Shown: positions 1 to 8,167 of the stretch, piece by piece
Position numbering within the stretch: position 1 is the stretch's first letter
Layout of the letters: every line of letters begins with the position of its first letter
NCBI GenBank assembly: GCA_029005335.1
Contig: JAQXFT010000004.1
Span: forward strand, 1 to 17,377
Length of the DNA stretch: 17,377 bases
Source: Oscillospiraceae bacterium
GTDB taxonomy: Bacteria > Bacillota > Clostridia > Oscillospirales > Ruminococcaceae
Reading direction: 5' to 3'
The notes under the pieces: model-generated
The model's database searches: none
Seen by the model: only the letters and a program-made list of their open reading frames with translations
What the model was told of the DNA's origin: nothing
Made by a program: the position numbers and the translations under genes

Positions 1-1367
1 ATTTCATCGAAAATCATAGTCGGAATACTGTCCTTTTCGGCAAGTATGCTTTTAAGTGCAAGCATAATTCTTGAAAGCTCACCGCCCGATGCTATTTTTG
101 ATACGGGCTTAGGTTCTTCACCTCTGTTTGCGGATATAAGAATTTCCATAGTATCCATACCGTTAAGAGTAAGCTTTCCCTTTTCGTGGCGGATTTTAAG
201 GGATACATCGGGCATATTGAGAAATTCAAGTTCCGCCGTTACCTTTTCTATGAAAATTCCGGCAGTTTTTTCACGGTATTCCGATAATTTCTTAGCTTTT
301 TCAGTAGTTTCATGCAGAAGTGTTTCCTTTTCCTGAATAAGATTTTGCAGAGTATCGGAAGAACTTTCAAGCATGTCACATTCAGCAACAGAATCGTTAT
401 AAAGCTTTATAAGACCGCTGAAATCACACATATATTTCTTTTTAAGGCGTTTTATTTCCCCGAGTCTCTGACGGAGATATTCAAGACGCTGTGAATCAAG
501 TTCAGTTTTATCGCAGAGAGAAACTAATTCCGATGATATATCCGAAAGTTCTATTTCAACGGCTGAAAGCCTTTCAAAAAGCTGTGATTTTTCCTTGTTT
601 CCGGAATATCCTTCAAGTTCGCTTTCGGCATTTTCAACAAGTTCAACAGCAAAACCGTCACCGTTCAGAAACTGAACCGCATGGCGGAGAGATTTTATTA
701 TATTTTCGGCATTTCCGGCAATGCTGTATTCCTTTTCAAGTGAAATTTCTTCATCTTCTGAAAGTTCAAGACTGCCTATTTCCTCAATAACAGTATTTAA
801 ATAGCGTAATCTTTCAGCCTTTGAAATTTCAAGCTTGCGAAGTTCTCCAAGTTTTCTTGCGGAAGCCTGAAGCTTTCGGAAACTTTCCTGATAATCTTCA
901 AGAAGTTCTGATATTCCGCCGAAACTGTCAAGAATTTTTATATGCTTTTCACTGTCCATAAGTATCTGATTGTCATGCTGACCGTGAATATTTATAAGCA
1001 GATTTCCTATTTCCTTAAGAACAGAGGCAGAGGAAGTTTTTGAATTTATTCTTGCTGTACTTCTGCCGTCGGAATTTATTTCCCTTGTCAAAGTAATTTC
1101 ACTGTTTTCGTGAGATATTCCGAGTTCGTCAAGCTTTGAGAGAATATCCGAATCAAGTTCAGTAAAAAGAGCCGTTATAACTGCCTTTTCGCACCCTGTT
1201 CTGACTAAATCCTTACTGCATCTGTTGCCCATAACGGCATTTATTCCGTTTATAAGTATGGATTTTCCCGCACCTGTTTCACCTGTAAATATATTAAGGC
1301 TATCCGAAAGAGGTATGACAGCCTCTTTGATTACGGCAAGATTTTTTATATATATTTCCTTTAGCAT
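1..1367 (-). CDS. recN: DNA repair protein RecN (C-terminus cut by window edge)
   Basis: RecN is an SMC-like ATPase that acts early in double-strand break repair in the cytoplasm. Translating the minus strand from the ATG at 1365-1367 gives about 455 residues with no stop before the left edge. Visible parts are the Walker A motif GETGAGKS (residues 29-36), the RecN hallmark GQHD about 130 residues in, a long charged coiled-coil-like middle, the ABC signature SGGELSR, and the start of Walker B (MIFDE) at the very edge. RecN is usually about 550 residues, so roughly the last 100 are missing here. A strong ribosome site (ACGGAGGAAT) precedes the start and overlaps the argR stop codon, which suggests translation coupled to argR. 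The argR-recN order is standard in Clostridia. Identification is firm; only the end is unseen. Confidence 0.96.
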   Translation of the reverse strand, partial: MLKEIYIKNLAVIKEAVIPLSDSLNIFTGETGAGKSILINGINAVMGNRCSKDLVRTGCEKAVITALFTELDSDILSKLDELGISHENSEITLTREINSDGRSTARINSKTSSASVLKEIGNLLINIHGQHDNQILMDSEKHIKILDSFGGISELLEDYQESFRKLQASARKLGELRKLEISKAERLRYLNTVIEEIGSLELSEDEEISLEKEYSIAGNAENIIKSLRHAVQFLNGDGFAVELVENAESELEGYSGNKEKSQLFERLSAVEIELSDISSELVSLCDKTELDSQRLEYLRQRLGEIKRLKKKYMCDFSGLIKLYNDSVAECDMLESSSDTLQNLIQEKETLLHETTEKAKKLSEYREKTAGIFIEKVTAELEFLNMPDVSLKIRHEKGKLTLNGMDTMEILISANRGEEPKPVSKIASGGELSRIMLALKSILAEKDSIPTMIFDE

Positions 1368-1379
1368 TTTATTCCTCCG

Positions 1380-1841
1380 TCAATCATTGAGCTGAAGTTC
1401 TTTTCTGAATTTTTTAACAAGATGCCTTGCATCGTTTTCAGTACGCATAAGCACAAAAATTGTATCATCTCCGGCAAGAGTTCCCACAATATCCGGATAA
1501 TCCATAGTATCAAGCATTGCACATACTGCCTGTGCAGTACCTGTTCTGCATTTTATAACGGCTGTATGCCCTGCATAGTCCGCACCTTTAATCGCTGCTG
1601 CAAATATGCTCTGGTCAGTAAAATTAACAGATGAAGTCATATATCTTACAGCACCCTCATCATCTGATGTTTTTATTATTCCGAGTCTCTTAATATCCCT
1701 TGAAACTGTTGACTGTGTTGCATTATATCCGAGTTTCTTAAGGCGTTCAAGCAGAATTTTCTGATTTGAAATTTTCTGTTCGGATATAATTTTTAAAATT
1801 GCATCACATCTTGATTCGCAAATCTTATCTGATTTTTCCAT
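1380..1841 (-). CDS. argR: Arginine repressor ArgR
   Basis: ArgR/AhrC is a hexameric DNA-binding regulator that uses arginine as co-repressor to control arginine synthesis and breakdown. The 153-residue product has the usual length. The N-terminal winged helix-turn-helix carries the recognition signature TQSTVSRDIKRLG (about residues 42-54). The C-terminal oligomerisation and arginine-binding domain carries GTLAGDDTIFVL (about residues 119-130), including the paired aspartates that contact arginine in known ArgR structures. It starts 14 bp after the nadK stop, with an AGGCGG-like ribosome site that begins inside that stop region. Its stop lies in the recN ribosome site. Placement between nadK and recN is the common arrangement in spore-forming Firmicutes. 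I did not identify ARG-box operators in this window. Confidence 0.96.
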   Translation of the reverse strand: MEKSDKICESRCDAILKIISEQKISNQKILLERLKKLGYNATQSTVSRDIKRLGIIKTSDDEGAVRYMTSSVNFTDQSIFAAAIKGADYAGHTAVIKCRTGTAQAVCAMLDTMDYPDIVGTLAGDDTIFVLMRTENDARHLVKKFRKELQLND

Positions 1842-1855
1842 GATAGCTTTACCGC

Positions 1856-2716
1856 CTATTTTATCGACTGCATAAGTTTTTTTGAAAGTGATTCATGAAA
1901 AGCATTTTTAGATTCAAAATCCACAAAAGGAATTTTATACCTGCTTTTTGAAATTTCAATTCTGCTGTTACTGCTGACCTTTAACGGAGTTTCACCGTCA
2001 AAGCTCATATATAATGGAGATTCTTCGCTTGAGGATTTGCATAAAAGCGTAAGAGTTCTTTCCGGAGAAAAAAGCATTGCCCTTGAAAAAAGCGAATGAG
2101 GACAGATAAGATTCATTTCAATACATTCCAAATCGGGTTCAATAACAGGTCCTCCTGCTGAAAGTGCATAAGCCGTTGAACCTGTCGGAGTGCTGAATAT
2201 TATTCCGTCCGCACGGTAGTTTCCAATCTGATAATTTCCGGAATAAAGACTGAAATCACATATCTTTGAATACATACCGCTTATATTTATATCATTGAGA
2301 GCATCAAATTCATATTTTTCGGATTCTTCGCAAAGTATTCCATGGAGCAACCTTCTTTCGGTAATTTCATACTGACCGCTTTTTAACAGAAGAAGTTTTT
2401 CAAGGCTGTCAGATTCAAGACTTGCCATAAATCCAAGTCTGCCTGTATTTATTCCTATCATCTTCGCACTGCACCCGATTATCTTCTTTGCACACCGGAG
2501 CATAGTTCCGTCTCCGCCTATCGCTACTGCAAAATCAGATTTCTCTGCCGATTCGCTTAACGGTTCAAATATGATATTTTTATATTTTGAAAATCTTTCC
2601 TTATATGCCGGATTTACTGATACCTCTGCACCGTCCTTCAGAAGTATCTCACATACCTTTTCGGCACATTCGGGAGCATTATTCTTTTCGGGATTAAAAT
2701 TTACTGCAACTCTCAT
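1856..2716 (-). CDS. nadK: NAD kinase
   Basis: This enzyme phosphorylates NAD to NADP using ATP or polyphosphate, and it is the only route to NADP in most bacteria. The 286-residue protein shows the family motif GGDGT (67-71, with catalytic Asp69), a second-domain LNDIN motif (140-144; family members more often have NE here) and the nucleotide-binding stretch GSTAYALSAGGP (179-190). Length fits the family. The ATG at 2714-2716 has a good site (CGGAG) about 9 bases upstream. In related Clostridia nadK directly follows tlyA; here the restriction-modification pair separates them, with 21 bp between the endonuclease stop and nadK. The nadK ribosome site is intact, so translation should be unaffected. 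Confidence 0.95.
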   Translation of the reverse strand: MRVAVNFNPEKNNAPECAEKVCEILLKDGAEVSVNPAYKERFSKYKNIIFEPLSESAEKSDFAVAIGGDGTMLRCAKKIIGCSAKMIGINTGRLGFMASLESDSLEKLLLLKSGQYEITERRLLHGILCEESEKYEFDALNDINISGMYSKICDFSLYSGNYQIGNYRADGIIFSTPTGSTAYALSAGGPVIEPDLECIEMNLICPHSLFSRAMLFSPERTLTLLCKSSSEESPLYMSFDGETPLKVSSNSRIEISKSRYKIPFVDFESKNAFHESLSKKLMQSIK

Positions 2717-2737
2717 ATAATTTCTCCGTATTTTTAT

Positions 2738-3490
2738 TTAACAAAAATTAAAACCGTCATAGGAATTAAATGCAAGCTTATACAATGCTTTCTGAATATC
2801 CCTGTCCGTTTTCAGAAGTTCATCAAGAACGGTGTCTTTTCCGACTGAAAGGCTTTTATTTCCGGCTATAACTTTTTCAATCGTTTCCGGTAACTTCATG
2901 CACATTTTGTAAAATGCCGTGCTGTCACCGGTAACCACAGCATAGAATTTATCCATAGATACACGCCTTATCCTTTCGCTTTCAACGTGCTGACCGTTTA
3001 CACTGCAACCCCATGGAATGTTTCTTGACTTAGGAGCAATTGCCTCAACAAGAAAACATTTATCAGAAGGAGTTTTTATTATCTGATTCTGCATTTGTAT
3101 ATATATTTTCTGCGATGCCGAAGAATTCATAGTGTTATGCTTGTTTTTCATTTCAACATAAATTCTTGTTTTATCCTCAAGATTAACTATAACGTCCCAG
3201 CCGGATTTAGGGACTTCACAATTTTTTATATACTGAAAAATATTCTGATGAAAATATCCTATTGCATTATTGTTGGATTTGTCACGCTGACGGCTTATTT
3301 CATCATTGACTATCTGTTCAAAGCTTTTTCTGAAAACATTTTTGTCAAAAGTAAGCTTTATAGGGTCAATAACATTTGAATTGAATTTTTTCAGGTCAAT
3401 TGCTTCCAGCGACTTATTATATGTTTTTATAGTATTTTTCACGTGTTCCTCAAAATTTTTTTCAGAAATGAAATCCAGTTCAAAAGGCAT
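2738..3490 (-). CDS. Type II restriction endonuclease, Eco47II/Sau96I-like
   Basis: This is the probable DNA-cleaving partner of the adjacent cytosine methyltransferase. The 250-residue protein has a PD-(D/E)xK-type core: GWD (97-99) followed by a beta strand and VEMKNKHNTMNS (112-123), giving candidate catalytic residues Asp99, Glu113 and Lys115. From memory, the MKNKHNTMNS block and the later NIPWGCSV-like segment are typical of the Eco47II/Sau96I family, whose known members cut GGNCC. That specificity is an inference, because I could not run a search. The start codon abuts the methyltransferase stop with no gap, and a near-perfect Shine-Dalgarno sequence (AAAGGAGGTG) sits in the last methyltransferase codons. 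Synthesis of the two proteins is therefore likely coupled, methyltransferase first. There is no controller-protein gene. Confidence 0.85.
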   Translation of the reverse strand: MPFELDFISEKNFEEHVKNTIKTYNKSLEAIDLKKFNSNVIDPIKLTFDKNVFRKSFEQIVNDEISRQRDKSNNNAIGYFHQNIFQYIKNCEVPKSGWDVIVNLEDKTRIYVEMKNKHNTMNSSASQKIYIQMQNQIIKTPSDKCFLVEAIAPKSRNIPWGCSVNGQHVESERIRRVSMDKFYAVVTGDSTAFYKMCMKLPETIEKVIAGNKSLSVGKDTVLDELLKTDRDIQKALYKLAFNSYDGFNFC

Positions 3491-4501
3491 TTACTGCACC
3501 TCCTTTAAAGCTTTGATTATGCTTAACCCTATTTCCTTTGCAAGATTACAAGGAACAGCATTTCCCACCTGTCTGTATTTTTCCGAAAGCTTTCCGCAGA
3601 AGCTCCATGTATCGGGGAATGTCTGGATACGGGCATTTTCTCTGTATGAAAATGGTCTTACTTCAATCGGGTGACATCTGTCAGTCTGTTTCATGCCGGG
3701 ATTCGTCAGTACAGTAAGGCATGGCTCATCAAGGCTTATACGGCGTAAAATACCGGTTCTTCCGCCCTCCATATCCCAGCAGGTTTTCATATACTTCTTT
3801 GCTATGACAGGGTCAATATCCCTCCAGTAGCCTCCCGGTGGTACAAGTGAAAAGACAGAGGCTTTATATTCAGAGTATCTTGCACATTCATCTGAAGAAG
3901 GCTTTACATCAAGCTTTATATCCCTTATTATGGGTTTGTATGAATGAGGAGCTGGGAACTCAAAACTGCATTTATCTGCAAGGTCACTACGTATTCCTAT
4001 TGTTATAAGTCTCTCTCTTTTCTGGGGTACTCCGTAATCCCATGCATTCATAACAGTGTGAAAGGTTCTGTAGCCCTCATCTTCAAAAATATCGAGGATA
4101 ATTTTATATGTTCTTCCCTTATCATGTGTCAGAAGTCCCTTTACATTTTCAAACAGAAACATTTTTGGCTGAAGCTTATGAAGAAATTCTGCATAATAAT
4201 AGAACATTGTCCCCCTCACATCATTCAGACCCAGTCTTTTTCCGGCATAGCTGAAGGACTGACAAGGAGCTCCTCCGGAAAGCAGGTCCAGTGTACCTTT
4301 CTTAACGGAAAATTTTTCCTCAAGATTTCCTGAAGAAACAACTGCTATATCTTCACAAATCACATTCCATTCAGGACGGTTGGCTTTAAGGGTTTCAGAG
4401 GCGGATTTGTCAATTTCAACAAGTCCTATATGATTAAATCCTGCCTGTTCAAGACCTAATGCCAGTCCGCCTGCTCCTGCAAACAATTCGATTGATAACA
4501 T
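3491..4501 (-). CDS. DNA (cytosine-5-)-methyltransferase of a type II R-M system
   Basis: This enzyme transfers a methyl group from S-adenosylmethionine to C5 of cytosine, protecting the host from the neighbouring endonuclease. Using the ATG at 4499-4501 gives 336 residues. Conserved C5-methyltransferase motifs appear in order: FAGAGG (7-12, SAM binding, motif I), GGAPCQSFS (76-84, catalytic Cys80, motif IV), FENVKG (117-122, motif VI), QKRER (160-164, motif VIII), a variable target-recognition region (about 170-270), and RPFSYRENARIQTFPD (282-297) with GNAVP (313-317, motifs IX and X). An upstream TTG (4531) would add ten residues, but family members start just before motif I and an AGGTG site fits the ATG. 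It lies 43 bp after tlyA. The target is likely GGNCC if it pairs with an Eco47II-type nuclease. Confidence 0.93.
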   Translation of the reverse strand: MLSIELFAGAGGLALGLEQAGFNHIGLVEIDKSASETLKANRPEWNVICEDIAVVSSGNLEEKFSVKKGTLDLLSGGAPCQSFSYAGKRLGLNDVRGTMFYYYAEFLHKLQPKMFLFENVKGLLTHDKGRTYKIILDIFEDEGYRTFHTVMNAWDYGVPQKRERLITIGIRSDLADKCSFEFPAPHSYKPIIRDIKLDVKPSSDECARYSEYKASVFSLVPPGGYWRDIDPVIAKKYMKTCWDMEGGRTGILRRISLDEPCLTVLTNPGMKQTDRCHPIEVRPFSYRENARIQTFPDTWSFCGKLSEKYRQVGNAVPCNLAKEIGLSIIKALKEVQ

Positions 4502-4544
4502 ATAATAAAAAACACCTGCTTCTGAATTCAATTGCTGAAAAAAA

Positions 4545-5330
4545 TTAAAGACTTTCCCACGCTTCCCTGACTATTCCGGAAAAATCAGGAGCATTTATGC
4601 TCAGGGATTCTGAAAGCATAACAAGATATTCAATATTTCCGCTTCCGCCCCTTACCGGAGAATATATATATTTCTGCGGATAAAGTCCGATATTTCTTGA
4701 AAATGAATCAATATCCTGAAGTATACGGATATGAGTCTTTTTATCCTTTACTATGCCGTTTTTTCCGATATACTGTCTTCCGGCTTCAAACTGAGGCTTT
4801 ATCAGTGCGGATATGACACCGTCATCGGAAAGAAGCTCCAGAGCCTTGGGGAGTATCTGTTCAAGGGATATAAATGATACATCTATTGAAATGAAATCAG
4901 CAGGCTTTTCAAAATCCTTCAAGCTGAGATTTCTTATATCAGTTCCCTCAAGATTAACTACACGTCTTTCGGATTTAAGAGATTCTGAAAGCTGATTGTG
5001 ACCAACATCAACCGCATATACCTTTGAAGCTCCGTTTTTAAGCATACAGTCAGTAAATCCTCCTGTAGAAGCCCCTATATCTATGCATATTTTTCCCGAA
5101 AGGTCTATATCAAAGGCTGAGAGAGCCTTTTCAAGTTTAAGACCCCCTCTTCCTACATATTTCAAATCATTTCCGCTAAGCTCAATAATATCGGCTTCCT
5201 GAACGCTGTATGAAGGCTTCAGGCATATTTTTCCGTTTACAGAAATATTTCCTCCTTTTATAAGAACTGATGCACGTTCACGGCTTGAGGCAATACCTCT
5301 GGCGAATACTTCACGGTCGAGACGGTTCAT
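4545..5330 (-). CDS. tlyA: TlyA family S4-domain rRNA methyltransferase
   Basis: TlyA-type proteins 2'-O-methylate ribosomal RNA cytidines; some have also been described as haemolysins. The 261-residue product has an N-terminal S4 RNA-binding domain (about 1-58, with the SSRERAS and GGNISVNGK segments), the linker block YVGRGGLKLEKAL (58-70), a Rossmann SAM site DIGASTGGFTD (84-94), a LIKPQFE segment, and the C-terminal family mark GGSGNIEYL. The start overlaps the dxs stop by four bases (ATGA), so it is probably translationally coupled to dxs. The dxs-tlyA order is standard in Clostridia. Whether it methylates one or both subunits, as the mycobacterial enzyme does, cannot be told from sequence. 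Confidence 0.94.
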   Translation of the reverse strand: MNRLDREVFARGIASSRERASVLIKGGNISVNGKICLKPSYSVQEADIIELSGNDLKYVGRGGLKLEKALSAFDIDLSGKICIDIGASTGGFTDCMLKNGASKVYAVDVGHNQLSESLKSERRVVNLEGTDIRNLSLKDFEKPADFISIDVSFISLEQILPKALELLSDDGVISALIKPQFEAGRQYIGKNGIVKDKKTHIRILQDIDSFSRNIGLYPQKYIYSPVRGGSGNIEYLVMLSESLSINAPDFSGIVREAWESL

Positions 5331-7216
5331 TCTTCAAAGCTCCTTTTTCTCACCTGCTCAACAATTTTCTCGCAGGTCAGACCGATTTTATCAAGACAGC
5401 TTCTCACTGATGCCTGCTTTATAAATCCGTCTGCATTGATTTTTAAATATTCTCCCTTATAGCCCTTTTCAAGTAACAAGTCTCCGAAAAGTAATGAGAT
5501 ACCGCCATAGCTTTCCTCAAAGAAAATTATTTTGCTGTATTCTGAAGCCTTTTCAACTATTTCTCCGGAAAGAGGGAATATTTTTGTAAGCTTGAGCAGA
5601 CTGCATGATATTCCGTCACCGTTCAGTATGCTCTGAGCCTTATATACTTCGTCATAAATTCTTCCGTATGATACAAGAAGAATATCTGAATTTTCACTGT
5701 CTGTAAAAGTATATGAAAGATTAAGATTCGACTTATTGAATACTGTTTTGTCGCACCCTCTGGGATAGCGTACTGCTGTAATATTTTTTTCCTTATATAT
5801 TGCCTGATGAAGGCACATTTTAAGCTCCTCATAGCATGAGGGCGAATATATAACCGTATTCGGAACTGACATAAGCATAGGGACATCAAACATTCCCTGA
5901 TGCGTTTCACCGTCCTCGCCTACGATTCCGGCACGGTCTATTCCAAGGACAATATGCACTCCGCTTATTGAAGCATCGTGAATAAGCTGGTCATATGCTC
6001 TCTGAAGAAATGTTGAATATACTGCAAACACCGGAATAAATCCCATTGAAGCAAGTCCGGCTGAAAACGTTACAGCATGTTCCTCAGCGATTCCTACATC
6101 AAAGAATCTTTCACGATATTTTTCACAGAAATACTGCAAGCCTGTACCGTATTTCATAGCAGCTGTTACTGCACATATTTTTTCATCTTGTCCGGCAAGC
6201 TCAGCAAGCTCCTTACCGAATACAGCAGAGTAGCTGTTTTCGGAGGATACCTCCGGATTTCCGGTAACTATATCAAACCTTGATATTCCGTGATATTCTC
6301 CTGGATTCTTTTCAGCGGGCGGATAGCCCTTTCCCTTTATCGTGCTTACGTGTACAAGTACCGGAGATTTATAGCTCTTTGCAGTCCTGAGAACTTCATC
6401 AAGTGCTTCAATATCATGGCCGTCAACAGGTCCCAGATAAATAAATCCCATATCCTCAAACATAGTGCATTGAGTATTATTCAGAAGCCTTTCTTTAAAA
6501 ACATCTTTGGAATTTTTTATTCCTCTTGCTACGGGCATTCCTACAACGGGAATATTTATAAGTGTTTTCTCAACAGCTCTTTTGGTATGGAGATATTTTT
6601 CCTTTCCTCTCAGAGATGTAAGATATTTTGCCAGCGAACCGACATTCTTTGAAATGGACATTTCATTGTCGTTGAGAATTACTATAAGGTTTTTATTGTT
6701 TGATTTTCCGGCATTGTTAAGTCCCTCATATGCCATACCGCCGGTCAAAGCTCCGTCACCTATTACGGCGACTGTATAGTTATCTTTTCCCTGAAGCTCC
6801 ATAGCTTTTGAGATACCGCACGCAACTGATATTGATGTACTGCTGTGACCGCTTATAAATATATCGTGTTCAGATTCCTCCGGCTTCGGGAATCCTGATA
6901 TTCCGTTTTCCTGTCTGAGAGTTGAAAACTTATCCATTCTTCCTGTCAGTATCTTATGAGTATATGTCTGATGTCCCACGTCCCATATTATTTTATCATC
7001 AGGAGAACTGAAATTTCTGTGCAGTGCAAGTGTCAGCTCTACTGCTCCCAGATTAGAAGCAAGATGACCTCCCGTTTTTGATACTGTCGAAATAAGAATA
7101 TTTCTCACCTCACGGCATATGCTTTTACACTGAGGTATTTCAAGGCTCTTTAAATCCTGTGGAAGTGACAAATCCTTAAGCTGTATTCTTTTGCTTTTAC
7201 CATCCTCATTGTTCAT
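5327..7216 (-). CDS. dxs: 1-deoxy-D-xylulose-5-phosphate synthase
   Basis: Dxs is a thiamine-diphosphate enzyme that condenses pyruvate and glyceraldehyde-3-phosphate, the first step of the methylerythritol phosphate route to isoprenoids. The 629-residue protein matches the usual length. Motifs seen: SKTGGHLASNLG (46-57), DVGHQTYTHKILTGR (79-93), GHSSTS (123-128), the thiamine-binding GDGALTGGMAYEGLNN (153-168), NDNEMS (182-187), GPVDGHD, and the transketolase AEEHA with its catalytic glutamate. The best Shine-Dalgarno sequence (AAAGGAGGGAG) lies unusually far upstream, about 15 bases before the ATG at 7214-7216. No in-frame start lies closer, so this spacing may limit expression. It lies 46 bp after ispA, the next enzyme class of the pathway, and overlaps tlyA by 4 bp. 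Confidence 0.96.
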   Translation of the reverse strand: MNNEDGKSKRIQLKDLSLPQDLKSLEIPQCKSICREVRNILISTVSKTGGHLASNLGAVELTLALHRNFSSPDDKIIWDVGHQTYTHKILTGRMDKFSTLRQENGISGFPKPEESEHDIFISGHSSTSISVACGISKAMELQGKDNYTVAVIGDGALTGGMAYEGLNNAGKSNNKNLIVILNDNEMSISKNVGSLAKYLTSLRGKEKYLHTKRAVEKTLINIPVVGMPVARGIKNSKDVFKERLLNNTQCTMFEDMGFIYLGPVDGHDIEALDEVLRTAKSYKSPVLVHVSTIKGKGYPPAEKNPGEYHGISRFDIVTGNPEVSSENSYSAVFGKELAELAGQDEKICAVTAAMKYGTGLQYFCEKYRERFFDVGIAEEHAVTFSAGLASMGFIPVFAVYSTFLQRAYDQLIHDASISGVHIVLGIDRAGIVGEDGETHQGMFDVPMLMSVPNTVIYSPSCYEELKMCLHQAIYKEKNITAVRYPRGCDKTVFNKSNLNLSYTFTDSENSDILLVSYGRIYDEVYKAQSILNGDGISCSLLKLTKIFPLSGEIVEKASEYSKIIFFEESYGGISLLFGDLLLEKGYKGEYLKINADGFIKQASVRSCLDKIGLTCEKIVEQVRKRSFEE

Positions 7217-7262
7217 GATTTCAACAAGCTCCCTCCTTTTAGTAAAATAAAACTGAATTATA

Positions 7263-8150
7263 TCAGAAGCTTCTGATTAAAAGCATTTCAGTAAGTTTTT
7301 TCAGAAATTCATTGTCATTGAAGCTTTCAAGTATATCAAGAGCCTGATTTGTAATCTCTGATGCAATTTTTTTAGCCTTTTCTACTCCGTAAAGAGTAAC
7401 AAACGTGGTTTTATTTTCCTGTTCATCGCTTCCGACGGGCTTTCCGAGTATATCGGAACTGCTTGTTACGTCAAGTATATCATCAACAATCTGAAAGGCA
7501 AGTCCCAGCTTATAGGCATATTCCTCAGCTTTTTTTATATGAAAATCATCTGCACCTGCACCGATACAACCCATGACACATGATGCCATTATCAACGCTC
7601 CGGTTTTTCCCTTATACATATTTCTGAGATTTTCCTCATCTACATCAGAAAGCCTTTCATTTTCAATATCTATCATCTGACCTCCCACCATTCCGGATTT
7701 ACCGGAGGCATTGGCAAGCACAGAGATTATTTTTACCTTTTCGCCTGCTGAAAGCTCATTATCATTGGCGATAATCTCAAACGGAAGAATTGAAAGGGCA
7801 TCTCCTGCGAGAATTGCTTCTGCTTCTCCGAATCTCTTATGACATGATGGCTTTCCCCGTCTGAAATCGTCGTTATCCATAGCCGGAAGGTCGTCGTGTA
7901 TCAGAGAAAATGTATGTATCATTTCTATTGCACACGCCGGAGCTGTTACTTTTTTATAATCTCCTCCGCAGGCTTCACAAAATGCATAGACAAGTACAGG
8001 GCGGATTCTCTTTCCGCCTGCTTCAAGCGAATAATTCATAGCTTCAATAAGTGTTCTCTGCCTTATTGTGTCATTATCGATTCTGTTATATTCTCCTAAT
8101 TTTTTCTGTGTATATTCTGCATAAAATTTCATTTTATCATTAAAATTCAT
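7263..8150 (-). CDS. ispA: Polyprenyl synthetase (farnesyl/geranyl diphosphate synthase, IspA type)
   Basis: This is a trans-prenyltransferase that joins isopentenyl diphosphate to allylic diphosphates to make the C15 precursor of quinones and undecaprenyl lipids. From the ATG at 8148-8150 it has 295 residues, the typical IspA length. Landmarks are GGKRIRP (45-51), the first aspartate-rich motif DDLPAMDNDD (86-95) with the inserted residues typical of bacterial short-chain synthases, GQMID (157-161), KTG (182-184), and the second aspartate motif DDILD (223-227). The reading frame stays open upstream to 8231, but that start would overlap the previous gene by 64 bp. A GGGAG site lies just ahead of 8150, so I chose the shorter form. 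xseB and xseA, usually directly upstream in Firmicutes, are absent here. Confidence 0.94.
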   Translation of the reverse strand: MNFNDKMKFYAEYTQKKLGEYNRIDNDTIRQRTLIEAMNYSLEAGGKRIRPVLVYAFCEACGGDYKKVTAPACAIEMIHTFSLIHDDLPAMDNDDFRRGKPSCHKRFGEAEAILAGDALSILPFEIIANDNELSAGEKVKIISVLANASGKSGMVGGQMIDIENERLSDVDEENLRNMYKGKTGALIMASCVMGCIGAGADDFHIKKAEEYAYKLGLAFQIVDDILDVTSSSDILGKPVGSDEQENKTTFVTLYGVEKAKKIASEITNQALDILESFNDNEFLKKLTEMLLIRSF

Positions 8151-8167
8151 AGCAAACTCCCTAAGAA

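Noticed and set aside
46..790. Three plus-strand open frames of 60-99 codons
   Set aside because: They lie opposite the continuous, motif-rich recN frame on the minus strand, lack ribosome sites and resemble no known protein. They are shadows.
2717..4544. Transposon or phage remnants flanking the restriction-modification pair
   Set aside because: I looked for inverted or direct repeats and recombinase fragments in the 21-bp and 43-bp junctions and saw none; base use resembles the neighbours.
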